Below, one piece after another: positions 23,561 to 34,319 of a stretch of DNA of 64,000 nucleotides (the first letter of the stretch is position 1; the number at the start of each line of letters is the position of its first letter). The stretch comes from Adiantum capillus-veneris. Its lineage: Eukaryota; Streptophyta; Polypodiopsida; Polypodiales; Pteridaceae. The position numbers were made by a program, and so were the translations under genes. The notes below the pieces were generated by a model. It made no database searches, was not told the DNA's origin, and was given only the letters and a program-made list of their open reading frames with translations. The stretch is from positions 96,946,612 to 97,010,611 of the forward strand of contig CM043945.1 in assembly GCA_014529385.2 (NCBI GenBank), in the 5' to 3' direction.

Positions 23561-24105
23561 GGCTTGTAGTTATTGCGTACGGTGCGGTCCCGCCTAACAT
23601 GGTCCTGGGGCTTTCCGAGCGGGCCTTGGTGACCATGGTTGGCCGGATCGGGATGCCTCCTTTGAGCCGACGCCCACCTTGGGTATGGCAGTCCTACCGG
23701 ACATCCGCTGGACGGGGGCCTTTTTCTACCAGGCGAAAATCTTGGAGTACCTGGGCAAGATTTAGTACGGTCTGTGAGTTACAAGGGTTTGTCCCTCTCT
23801 CTCAGCCTTGGTCCTTAAATGCATCACTGAATTCGTTTGGTGATTTCCCGACGTTACCCTCGGGTGGCGTGACTAACAAGGGAACATGGACTGACTAACA
23901 TGGCATGAAAAGACTTTTTACTCCCCCGAGGGGGAAACTTGCTTCCATTCCCCATTGACATGCCACGATACGGCATGGAAGCGCTTTTCCCTTTGTCGGC
24001 AAGTCCGCAAGGTAATTTGTCTTTGACTCGTTTGCGTGCACGCGAAGCAAAGGCAGTTCCTTGCTGGCTTGCCGGCTCTAGCCCAAAAAAGTAAAAAGTA
24101 AAAAA
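22388..24105 (+). mobile_element. 5'-truncated non-LTR retrotransposon (LINE) in the G1 leader
   Basis: Flanked by a perfect 17-bp direct repeat AAGGTCTTCTTGCCCAA at 22371-22387 and 24106-24122, a target site duplication. The element ends in an A-rich tail (about 24085-24105) made of A runs and GTAAAAA units. Its coding part begins after the RT active site, as expected of incomplete reverse transcription. It includes a roughly 540-bp 3' untranslated region with a CTCCCCCGAGGGGG hairpin near 23920. The protein is quite unlike the L1-type LINE at 57-64 kb, so it is a different lineage. Confidence 0.9.
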
Positions 24106-24219
24106 AAGGTCTTCTTGCCCAAAGCTTAGTGGGGTTGGCGGTTACTGCATGACACATACAAGGAGGTCTTTGGAGCGTCAAAGTGCACTACTGAGTCCTC
24201 TGAAGTACTACCACAACCC

Positions 24220-25239
24220 TTGGTGCCCAGTAGAAGCATATTAACCCCATCACCCATACCTACTCATACGGCTACCTCCATTCCTTCGACCGGTTCTACA
24301 TCCTCCAGGTCACCTTCTCCGGTAAGGCTCTCTCCCATTTTGTTACAGCAAGCTAGGGAGCAACAGACTCAGGAGCAAGAGGCCATGGAGGAGCTCACAA
24401 GTGTTCTGGCAAAGGTGAACATTAAGTTCCCTACCTTTAAAGGTCTTTCCGCAGAAGATGCAGACGACCATGCTCAGAGGTTTGTCTCTCTTTGCAGAGG
24501 TCGTGGCCTCAACAGAGAAGACGCATACCTGGTGCTCTTCCCGTCCACCTTGGATGGTCTTGCAGATAAATGGTACAGTCAGTTTGCTGAAAACCACTTT
24601 ACTACTTGGACCATGTTAAGACAGCAGTTCTGTGAAGCTTTCCGACCAGGGGATTATCAAGAGAAGATTCTAGATGAGTTGGCCAACCTGTTGCTCCAGC
24701 CCAAGGAGACATTTGTAGAGCTCATGACCAGAACAAAGTCCCTGGTCGCCAAACTGCCTCAGCAACCAGGGGAATTCATGGTGAAGAAGTGGGTAGAGAA
24801 GGCTCTGCCTAAGACTTCTCAACAAAAGCTCAGAGAAAGTCTCCGTCCTAAAGCCAGTCTGGAGGACTTTGTTGCTACTGCTACTAGAATAGAGGGAGCA
24901 AGAAGGCAGTTCACTGACTCTCCTCAGTTAGATACTGCCCCTGTACTCGTGGACAGTCCATCAGACCCCTTGACTTCTTTAAGAAGGGAACTGGAAGCCC
25001 TAAAGTTACAGCGGGCCCTTCACGAAGAGAGATCCTTCTCTCTCGGACAGGAGAAGCCTCCACATCAAGAGGCTTATGATCAACTTAAAAGAGAGTTAGA
25101 AGAGCTCAGGTCTCAGCAGGAGACTAAGGCTATGGTATGGTGTAGTTCATGCCGCTCTCCAGGACACCCTCCACAGGACTGTCTTATTGCCACTTCTGCG
25201 AAAAATCGGGTCATGAAGATAAGGATTGCTACTATATAA
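24220..25239 (+). pseudogene. G1 gag
   Basis: The frame opens with non-ATG codons; the first in-frame ATG is near 24385, and the G0 copy shows the same, so the true start is unclear. The core FPTFKGLSAEDADDHAQRF and WTMLRQQFCEAFRPGDY is Retrotrans_gag (capsid). A coiled-coil-like stretch (REL/KREL repeats) leads to a knuckle CSSCRSPGHPPQDC. A frameshift right after it moves the reading into the next frame, where the second knuckle CHFCEKSGHEDKDC is read. G0 has two more knuckles that are deleted here. Confidence 0.85.
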
Positions 25240-27173
25240 AGGGATTGCACAAAATACAGCAAAGTCTTGGTCCTACTCTCCAACAGGGGTTAGCACCAGC
25301 ATCCCACATGGTTTCCCACTACAGCCATCCCAACTACATGCCACCTTTGCTCAATACCCCTGCTGTCCAAGGTATGTCAAGTACTTTCCCGACTCAAAGT
25401 TTTTATAATACTAATGCCACCTTGGTTAAGCCACTGCAAGTGGAGGAGCCTGTTGGTGTCCTTACTCGGGCACAAAGAGCAGCTCTTGGTCTCAGTCTGC
25501 CCACAGGTCCACCTCGCCAGTGCCCACTTCCTCAAGCTGGTCTAGTTGACCCAAAGGACGAGTCCTTCAAAATTGCTCAAAGCAAACCAACTTCCTTGTT
25601 ATCAGACATTGATGGAGCCTTCTTGGAAGCAGTGGCTGACTTGGAACAGATTAAGGTCCCAAAGGGAGCCCAGTTCGAAGGCGCCAAGCCCACAGCAGAA
25701 GCCATCTTGAAAAATACTTTTCAGCAGGTGTCACTATACGACAGGCTAAGGCTCGACGCAACACTTAGAAGTGACACCCTGTCAGTCATTCAGTCTCTGT
25801 ACCCGGGGGCTGGGCCTAGTGGCGGGCACCTCCCTGTACAACCCTCAGAGTCTTATTTGATTTCCTATCCATCTGCTCCCCTCACCGATTATAAAAGTCC
25901 TCGTTTCACTGTATCTGTCCTTGGGCACCAGCTATCCGGCGTCATCGTTGATGGTGGATCTGGAATCAATTTGATGCCCGAATTCACTATGATGGCCTTA
26001 GGTCTAAAGCCTACCCGACTTGCTCCTTTCACTGTTACATTGGCCGATCAGAGAACAGTCTACCCAGTGGGCATAGTCGACAAGGTTCCTCTGAAGGTAC
26101 AAGATTTCACTTTCAACTTGGATTTTGTGGTAGTTAATCTTCCCCAGGTAGAGGGAGGTTATCCCTTGCTGATTGGTAGGCCATGGTTGCGACATACGAA
26201 AGCACTGCACGACTGGGGAAACGACGCCATGTGGATACATACTCCTGGCTCTCCTATGCAACAAATTCGTCTCGAAGGAGGTATGGATCGTGTCAGTCAG
26301 CATAGCTCTTTGTCAGTAGAGTCCAACCCTGACTTGGAGCAGCCGGTCCCTCCTGATGGGTCCGATGAAGACTTACTGCAGTGGTTAGAAGCTACCTCTT
26401 CGATGCCATGCTATGTAGTCTCTCTTCAACCTTTGCCAACAGATTCACCCTCTCCCCCTGATCCTAAACCTGAAGCTACAGCTGAAGCCAGTAATCCCAG
26501 CCAGCCAAGTGAGCCAGAACCAAGTGGACCGGTCTCTGGTGCCCATCCTTCAGAGGGTCCCTTAATGGAAACCATCGGCCTGGGTGAGCCTATAACCCAC
26601 CATAGAAGGGGGAAAAAGTCTCCCTTACAAGAGTTGGCCAACATCCCACCTCCTTCCTTAGCCTCTACCCCATGTGACTCTCCACCCATGCCGGAGCACT
26701 TTGAAGTATCTAAGGATTTACCATTTGCAGAGCTTCCATCAGGATGGTTGCAGGAAGAGTATGCTGATTTCAACATTGATCAGACGCCAACTCATAATGT
26801 CCAGAAGCTAACAGAGGCGGCAAGGTCTTCTCTCCCTGACGCAGCCTTGCCCACTGCACGGCCTGACCCAGTCAGAGAGGTCAACCTAGGCGGCCCTGAC
26901 AACCATCAGCCCATCTTGTTAGCCACTTGGTTATGGGATCACCCCGCTCTACTCGACCTGGTAATCTCTTTCGTGCGCTCTTTCAAGGATGTGTTTACCT
27001 GGTCTTACCATGATTTGGAAGGAATCCTAGCAGAGCTAGGAGTCCACACAATTCCTCTGGTTGAGGGGGCTAAGCCGGTCAGAGGACGGGCTTACAAACT
27101 GAATCCCAAGTATGCAGAAGCAGTCAAAATCGAGTTGGAAAAAATGCAAGAAGAGGTATTATTGTACCAGTAG
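25149..27173 (+). pseudogene. G1 gag end, protease and linker
   Basis: Carries the knuckle CHFCEKSGHEDKDC, then GVLTRAQRAALGLSL, then a retropepsin-like domain with VDGGSGINLMPEF, where DGGS stands for the usual D[ST]G, and PLLIGRPWLRH. A long Pro/Ser/Glu-rich linker follows, then RT entry text (HTIPLVEGAKPVRGRAYKLN). It stops at TAG 27173 because of a frameshift relative to G0, which reads on into the RT. Confidence 0.85.
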
Positions 27174-27187
27174 AGCACTCAGAATGG

Positions 27188-29601
27188 TTGTCCCCTATGG
27201 TTATTGCCCCAAAGAAGCAGTCCAACAAAATTCGAGTTTGCGTCGACTACCGGGCTCTGAATAAGGTCACAATCCCGGATGGATTTCCGACACCTTTCAC
27301 TGAGAGAGTCCTTGAAGATGTCGCTGGCGCCATGTATTGTATAGTTTTATGGACGGGTTCAGTGGTTACAACCAGTTAGGAATACATCCTGACGACCAAA
27401 TCAAAACAGCTTTTGTGACTCCCTGGGGTATTTTCATCTACACTAGAATGTCTTTGGGGCTTAAAAATGCACCGCCTTCTTTCAATCGCATAGTATATCT
27501 CATCTTTTGTCCTCTGCTCACTGATCAGCTTCGCATATTCATGTACGACTTTTCCACCTTCTCCGGTGCTCAATGTTCGACTCCAGTAGAAAATCTAAAG
27601 GAGCATCTTGCTCAACTCTCTGCAGTCTTCCTCAGGTGCAGAGAGGCACGTTTGAAGCTCAATCCGAACAAGTGTCATTTTTTGGTCACAAAGGGCACAC
27701 TGTTGGGCCATGTGGTGTCTGCTCAAGGTTTGGCACCTGACCCAGAGAAGATAGTGGCCATCTTGAAGTTACCTCCTCCCATAAATCCCAAAGGTGTTCA
27801 GAGCTTTGTGGGCCACACCGGCTATCATCGCAGGTTTATACGTATGTATGTACAGGTGGCTCAACCATTGACCCGGCTCACCAGTGCTGCTGTTCCCTTC
27901 CAGTGGTCAACACCTGAGGCCGAAGCATTTGCATACCTCAAAAAACGCCTCACTGAAGCGCCTATTCTAGTTGCCCCGGATTGGGCCCTACCTTTTCATG
28001 TGCATATAGATGCCAGTCTGCTGGCTATGGGTGTTGTGCTGACTCAGCCTAGCAAAGAGTTCAACTTGGATCGCCCTGTACATTATGCAAGTCACTTGCT
28101 CACCAAAGCAGAGCGCAACTATAGCACCACAGAGAGGGAAGGTTTGGCTATAGTGTATGCTCTACAAAAATTTCGTCACTATTTGCTAGGGATCCACTTC
28201 ACAATTATTACGGATCACCATGCCTTGCGCTATCTGCTTAATAAGCCACAGGTCGCAGGTCGAGTATGGCGATGGCTCCTCCTATTCCAAGAGTTTGATT
28301 TTGAAGTGGTACTCCGTCCTGGTAAGCATCATGTAATGGCTGACCACCTCTCTCACATTCACACAGGTGAAGAAGCTACCGGGATTGCGGATGACTTTCC
28401 AGATAGCAGTCTTTTTAAAATCGATACAACACCGGAATGGTACGGCGAAGTCCTACATTTTCTCTCTACTGTGCTGTACCCAGAGAAAGCATCTCCACTG
28501 CAGAAGAGGAGATTACTGTTGAAGTCCAGGTCTTTCACTCTGATTGGGGGCCAGCTCTACAAATCGGGACCAGATGGTGTTTTGAAGCGTTGTGTCTCGC
28601 CTCATGAGGTGGAGCATATTCTGGAGGATGCCCACAATGGTCCCACTGGTGGCCATTACCCTGGTCACATCACCGCCCAAAAGATTCTACAGAGTGGTCT
28701 ATGGTGGCCCTACGTTTTTAAGGATGCAATAGCATATTCTAAGGTTTGTGATGTGTGCCAGTGCTGTGGGCCGAAGCCAAGTAAGCAATCCAACCGTCCT
28801 CTGCAGGTCTCGATGGCGTGGCTACCTTTTGAGAGATGGGGCTTGGACTTTGTGGGTCCAATATATCCCTCGGCTCAACCAGGTAGTCGCAAATATCTGC
28901 TAGTGGCTACAGACTATGCAACAAAGTGGGCAGAGGTAGTGGCGACAGTAGATTGCACTGGCAATACAGTAGTCAAATTTTTATATGAAAATATTTTATG
29001 CAGATTTGGATGTCTCTTAGAGATCACCATTGATAGGGGCAGTCATTTTGTCAATGACCTGATCTCAACTTTGTTGGCCAATTACAAGATTTTTCATCGC
29101 AAGTCGTGCTCTTATTACCCTAGAGCCAATGGGCAAGCCGAGAGCACCAACAAGGTTCTGATCGCACTCCTGAGGAAAGCATGTCATCTCCATCCAGCAT
29201 CGTGGGCTCAGGCTGTGCACGGCACTCTTTGGGCATACCGCACATCTTTCAAAGCAACAATGAATCAAACGCCTTTTCAACTCGCTTTCGGTTTGGAAGC
29301 CATAGCTCCATTTGAGTTCAACTCCGGATCCCCTAGGGTGGGGAGTCTGCGTGCAAGTTGGGACATGGAAGCTGCTTCTATATCCCGTCTTACCTTATTG
29401 GATGAAAGCCGCCTTTTAGCTTCTCATGCTCTGCAAGCGGAGCAACTTCGTCGCAAAGCGTTGCATGATCGCCACCTCAGAAAGCCAAAAATAACGCAAG
29501 GCACATTGGTGCTACTCTATCAGGCAAAATATTTGAAAAAAGCAAAGAAGCTTGTTCCAGCTTGGCAAGGGCCCTTCGTCAGGATTAAGTGCTATCACTA
29601 G
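27188..29601 (+). pseudogene. G1 reverse transcriptase, RNase H and integrase
   Basis: Frame 27188-27379 holds RVCVDYRALNKVTIPDGFP; after a frameshift the frame 27337-29601 holds the rest. The RT active site reads IFMYDFSTF (Tyr codon at 27544) where G0 has IFMDDF, so a catalytic Asp is lost. RNase H shows IDASLLAMG, TTEREGLAIVYAL and TDHHALRYLL. Integrase shows an HHCC finger (GGHYPGH, CDVCQCC), core Asp in GLDFVGPI, Asp in TIDRGSHF and Glu in NGQAESTN. The C-terminus ends abruptly as FVRIKCYH: relative to G0, which reads on to RIKWYHA, about 40 residues are deleted. Confidence 0.9.
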
Positions 29602-30190
29602 CCCTAATCATATACAAAGCTAATAATGATAGCCATCTCACCACCATATGATTATCAACTCCCCAGTCGGTATTTCTCTAGGGCTTACAATCTTCATCTC
29701 TTCTCCAAACTTCATCATGGCAATTCTTATCTTGGAAAACTCCCCTTGTTTCACTGATGCATCATGTATTGTTCTGACTCTGTCTCTGCTACATTCTGTT
29801 CTTGTAATTTTCGAATTCAAGTCTCATTTAATAGCCATTTTGATTATGGGATAATGTTCGAAGATTAAAGCAGCTCAACTGCATCTCCCTTTTTCGTCTC
29901 TAACTTAATTTTATTCTCTATCTCACAGCATTTATATCTAGCTCTTTCTCTCCTCCTTGTTCCTTCCTTTTCTACCGCATTGTTCCCTTGCTCAATAAGT
30001 ATCTTAGCATCTCTTAACCTTCCCCATGTTCTCTCCTCAGCTGTGTTCCCTGGCTTAAATGAGTACCACATAACCCCTGCGGTAAGACTCGGTCCAGATT
30101 CTTAATTCCCCTCACTTTTTCCCTTATCTACACCTCATCCTGCCATTAAATTTCCCCGCCCTTTTTCCACCTATTGAACCCCTAGACTAC
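29602..30190 (+). other. G1 spacer between pol and minisatellite
   Basis: A/T-rich non-coding DNA without a recognisable domain or repeat. Confidence 0.5.
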
Positions 30191-30620
30191 CCCTCTCCAG
30201 CCTCGCCCTCGCCCTTACCTATCCAGCCCTCGCCCCCTTTATTGAACCCTAGCCCTCGCCTCAGCCCTGCAAAATTCGGCCCATCCTCCCTTGCCCTCGC
30301 CCCTACCTACCCTCCCCTGCCCCTCGCACCTACCCTCCCTTGCCCCTCGCCCCTACCCTCTCCACACCCCCTCGCCCCTATCCTCTCACACTTCCCTCGC
30401 CCCTACCCTCTCCCAACCCCCTCGCCCCTACCTACCCTCTCTCATCCCCTCGCCCCTATGCAACCAAAGCACTCGCCCCTATCCACTCTCATCCCCTCGC
30501 CCCTATCCAACCAAAGCACTCGCCCCTACCCTGCTTCTTGCAACCCTCGCTCCTACCCAACCCAACCCCCGCCTTACTTCCCTCGCCCTTACCCTACCCA
30601 AATTCCTCGCCTTAACTGCA
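30191..30620 (+). repeat. C-rich minisatellite in G1
   Basis: Irregular 12-20 bp units around CCCTCGCCCCTACC, strongly C-rich on the element sense strand. The chance ORFs through it encode Pro/Leu/Ser repeats. The G-rich version occurs on the plus strand in G0 (34320-35035), which is the same sense orientation relative to its element. Confidence 0.88.
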
Positions 30621-30803
30621 TCAATCGCTTTGTTGAAAGCATCGTCAGCTTTGGGATCGCTTTGAAATCGCTTTGCCTGATCGTCAGCTTTACTTTTTCC
30701 ATCGCTTGTGAAAGTACAGGCTTCTAGCTTCTTGTTTAATCAAGCTTTTTCAGAGTTCGCCCTGCACACTGCAGATTGACACAACTAGGGAGTTTTCTTT
30801 ACG

Positions 30804-33032
30804 ATGGCTGGTACAAGCAAACAAGCAAGGAAGAAAAGAGCTCTCTCTCCAGAGAGGCCAACTGAGACATCCCAAAGTTCTGCAGAGGAAGAGGATGTGG
30901 ATACATCCAGCCATGGCCTCACCGATGTGTCCTCCACTGATCACAGTGATGAAAACTACAAGGAGTCCGACTCAAGCTCTGCTTCCGACTCAGAGTCTTC
31001 GAGCAACGAGGAAGAGGATGAAGAAGAAGAAGCTGTAAAGAACCAAAAGAAGAGGAAAGCCATCATGCAGGTATTGAGTCATCAAATTCTTCGGCCTCCT
31101 TCCAAGACCCAAACCAAGTTCACATTGAACTTCCATCTGCAGCAGCCTCATCCGTCGCTTCGAGAAGTCTTATCAAAAGACCAGCTACACAAGCTAGGTC
31201 TGTCAGCATTAGCAGACACCGAGCTGCCTTCGGATATTCCCATGGATATGGTGCATGCACTCCTCAAGTTTTTTCCCAAAGTCAAAGGACACCCACTGAC
31301 TGCTACATGAATAGGTAACGCTTTGGGGATGACAACCTTTCCTACAGTAAAACCGGCTACGCGCACCTATTCACAACTTTCGAAAGATGCGACAATCGAG
31401 GCATGCAAAGAGCTACTTAGTACGAGTCATGCTGACTATGCAAGGAATAAAAAGCTCTGGGCCATTTTCAAGTATTACTTTTTGGTCATAGATCCTAAAG
31501 TCAGCCAGGGCAAGGGCAAGGGCAAGAGCAAGGGCAAGGGCAAGGCCAGATGTGACATGCCTACTATATTCTCGCACTGCGAAGGCCTATACTGCCTCAT
31601 GCACACCATCATGTGTGGCTTTCATCAAATTTTATTTACCTCTTTACAGTCGCGGGCAAAAAGATTCAGAGCTCAGGTGCAATCTGTGCAATCTAGCTTT
31701 CAATGCTTCGCAGCCCCAATGTTGGCCTGGGTCATTAATATACCTGTTAGTCCTATGGATGTGGATGCGACGATGCAGCGTAAAAGCTCTAAGGGAAAAG
31801 GGAAAGATATTGAACAAACAATGGATCTATCTGAAAAGCCAAAGAAAAAGAGAGCAAAGGTAGTGAAGGACACAGTAGAATCTTTAGTATCCTTACCAGT
31901 TTCAGAAAGCCAACAGCTTCGAGTGAAGCAACCAGTTCGACGTTCCTCGCATACGGTCGCTATTGATTCGATGGTAAGTTCGGGTGGTGCAGATCACACT
32001 ATGCATGTCACAGCTGTGGCTTCTACAGTGTGTGTTCCTCTCTCTACTGATGCTATTTTTACCCCTACCACCACAGTGACTAGCTCCCACGTCCCAGTGG
32101 CAGTTGCTTCTTCTCCTATGCCTAGTCCTGCAGCAACCACTCCTACCATCTCTACTTCGACAAAGAGGCATGCACCTAGTCCACCGCGAGCAGTGCCACT
32201 TGTCACACCAATCCCACCTGCTGTACCACTCGCCAACTCTCTTCACCCTGACACTGTTACAGGACCTTCCACAGGGTCGGACTCTTCATCATTTTTTCGG
32301 CTATCGGAGGATATATTGCAGGAGTCTAGGCAAGCCATTGCCACCATTGAGCTGGGAGCAGAGCGTTTAGCAGCCACACACCAGCGTCACGCAGCTACTT
32401 ACGCAGCTATGGAGGGAGCTCTGAAGGTTGCTGAGAGCGCCATCGCTGATAGGGATGCCACTATTTTCGCACTCCAGCAGGCCCTGAAGTTAAAGTCTCA
32501 AGTGATTAGTGACCTTCAGAATCAACTACAAGGATTTAGAGAATTGCTGTTACAGGAAAATAGGGCAACGCAGCCTACGATGATGGGTATGGGATATGGG
32601 TGGACTGGAGCAGGTACACCAGTGCAGCATGCAGCAACGGGTCCTTCTCAGCAGTTTATGGGACTTTACTCACAGACTCTAGTTCCCCAGACTCCAGTTC
32701 CCGTTCAGTACTACAATCAACAACAACAACAACAGCAGTATCCTCCTCCTCAGAGGTTTCAGTCTTCACCATTGCCTCAGATGCAAAATATGACTTGTTG
32801 TGATGGAGTTGCTGGAGCACATCGGCATGGCTGTGTTACTCGACGTCCTCAGTACACTACAGGACAGGTGCTACCATCTGCCTAGCAGCAGGTGGCTGGT
32901 CATTTCTCAGGAAACACACTTACTGACAGGAGAGCTCGCATACAGCAAGGCCCCACAATCGATTTGATGGCTCCACCTCCAGAGGCTGATACTTCGGATG
33001 CAGTAGTGGCCACCACTCTATCTTTTGGATGA
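30804..33032 (+). pseudogene. G1 extra ORF downstream of pol
   Basis: One frame from ATG 30804, broken by TGA 31308-31310 and TAG 32883-32885, and ending at TGA near 33032: about 740 codons. The N-terminus is acidic and Ser-rich with basic clusters (RKKR, KKRK). Then KDQLHKLGLSALADTELP, DATIEACKELL, a lysine/glycine-rich run KGKGKSKGKGK, LQSRAKRFRAQ, a second basic cluster (KKKRAKVVKD), a Ser/Thr/Pro-rich centre, a helical stretch with alternating Glu/Ala/Leu near 32320-32560 (coiled-coil candidate), and a Gln-rich end. No catalytic motif is seen. The homologue in G0 shows it belongs to the family and is not random. Such aORFs are known in Tat/Athila-type elements; the role is unknown. Confidence 0.75.
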
Positions 33033-33128
33033 CAGATTCAGGAACTCACCATTGTACATACTAGTAGTTTTCTTTCACAGTTTGTCTTCCTCTCACAGAG
33101 ACGGTGAGCGGTCTTGTGGCGGGCAACC

Positions 33129-33704
33129 TGTAGAGCAGGGCTACAGTGTCACTTCACAGGACAGGCAGTTGGACAGTTAGCTACAGTTGGTCTGGTTCAC
33201 ACTGGATGGACCCTTTGGGCTGGGAGTGACACGTGGCAGGGTACCTACGGTGGTCTAGTGGACATCGTGGCCAGGTCACCACCACCACTCAGTTTGGAGA
33301 TAGACTTAGCTGGCTGGACATTTATGAGCCGTTGGTGGCTCTTTATGGTTGTACATATGAGTAGTCGTTTGGGGCAGTTCTATGATCTTGTACGTAGTCG
33401 TCTAGAGCGAGTCTTACACAGAGCACTGCTTCACCATCCTTGCACATCTGAGCCTCGACACCCCATTTGTACCTGTGAGTCCTGGGCTGGAGCTGAGTGT
33501 GCTGCCATGCCAGAGTCTGTACATGGTTCTTTGAGCTAGTCGAGTCCACATGTTCTGGTCCACTGTTGTGTCTCTATTGTTATCCATTGTTCCTGTGTTT
33601 CATTCTGTTTGAGAGAGTTTCCATTTGTTTGAGTGAGATTGTCACGCACATCGCATTGAGGGGCACCCACACTGTTGAGAGCACGACACATTATCCGCGC
33701 TACA
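33129..33704 (+). repeat. G1 3' LTR (576 bp)
   Basis: Starts TGTAGAGCAGGG and ends CCGCGCTACA, followed by the GGAAC duplication. Most differences from the 5' LTR are transitions. The segment before it (GGTCTTGTGGCGGGCAA) is conserved in G0 but is not a classical purine tract. Confidence 0.92.
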
Positions 33705-34126
33705 GGAACTTAGCTTGGCAGTAGAGATATTGCAAGACAAATCGGCCTGAGCCAAATTTTGAAACCCAAGTGTATCATTTGTTGCTGAGAGAACACATCC
33801 TTGAGTGCCGGATTCGACGCCTGTAAATGATATATCATTAGTAAAGGTACCTTGGAGAGGGCACCAGACGGGCGAGGCACCTGGAGAGTGGTGACCTTGT
33901 CAGCAGTGACTGATATAGGTGAATCTTCCTCTAAAGATTCCTCCGAAAGCTGCTCTGAACTAGGAGCATAGTTTGATTTACTGTAAGAGCTATCCCCAGA
34001 GGCAGAGGACTCTTCCTCTGATTGGAGATGCTTTTCTCTATTCCGAGTACGAACCATCTTTATAAGCTGTTGCAAGGACTTCCACTGAGAAACTTGGGTA
34101 GTAGGGTGACGGAGCTTGGGAGGCAC
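33705..34126 (-). pseudogene. G0 extra ORF, N-terminal part
   Basis: The minus strand reads from 34126, with internal Met candidates, through an acidic Ser-rich segment, LQVPRPSG and ALKDVFSQQQMIHLGF, aligning with the G1 extra ORF segment around LREVLSKDQLHKLGL. It is cut by G1 at 33705-33709 (the GGAAC duplication) and continues at 21466. Confidence 0.7.
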
Positions 34127-34319
34127 CCTGGCTATGGGAAGAGGTTGGAGTCAGGAGGACGCTTGGCGCTTCTGATATGAAGAAGTTGAGGCCGATTTAC
34201 TTTTAAATTGAAGCTAAAGCCTGGTAAGTAATCTTTCGCTTTTTAGATGTTTTCCTTTTTTAATGTGCTTTTCTGGTCTTTGCTTTTTTTTTAAATTTTT
34301 GATTGCCTTTGGCAGCAGC

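Larger units (their letters stand above)
22062..24219 (+). other. G1 leader with primer site and split by a LINE
   Basis: Just after the LTR, TTTTGGCGATCACGGTGGGA resembles the TTTGGCGCCG..GTGGGA primer region of plant Gypsy elements; the exact tRNA is not assigned. Then follow degenerate CTGGTCTAGTC repeats (22160-22320). The same primer region and repeats occur in G0 (41540-41820, complement). The non-LTR element at 22388-24105 interrupts it. Confidence 0.65.
21467..33704 (+). mobile_element. G1: complete but inactive Ty3/Gypsy retrotransposon
   Basis: LTRs at 21467-22061 and 33129-33704 share inverted ends TGTAGC/GCTACA. The 5-bp flanks are GGAAC at 21462-21466 and 33705-33709, a clear target site duplication inside the G0 extra ORF. 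The order is leader, gag, protease, RT, RNase H, integrase (Gypsy order), C-rich minisatellite, extra ORF. An extra ORF 3' of pol suggests the Athila/Tat group, which I infer rather than prove. A 1.7-kb non-LTR element splits the leader. The LTRs differ by roughly sixteen mostly transitional changes plus a 21-bp duplication, so it is younger than G0. Frameshifts and an RT active-site change prevent autonomous movement. Confidence 0.92.

Noticed and set aside
30242-30727. Pro/Leu-rich ORFs of 91-161 codons
   Set aside because: They are read through the C-rich minisatellite in all three frames, so the open frames are a composition effect.
33114-33539. 141-codon ORF in the G1 3' LTR
   Set aside because: Lies wholly within the LTR and is mirrored by a shorter broken version in the 5' LTR; no domain.
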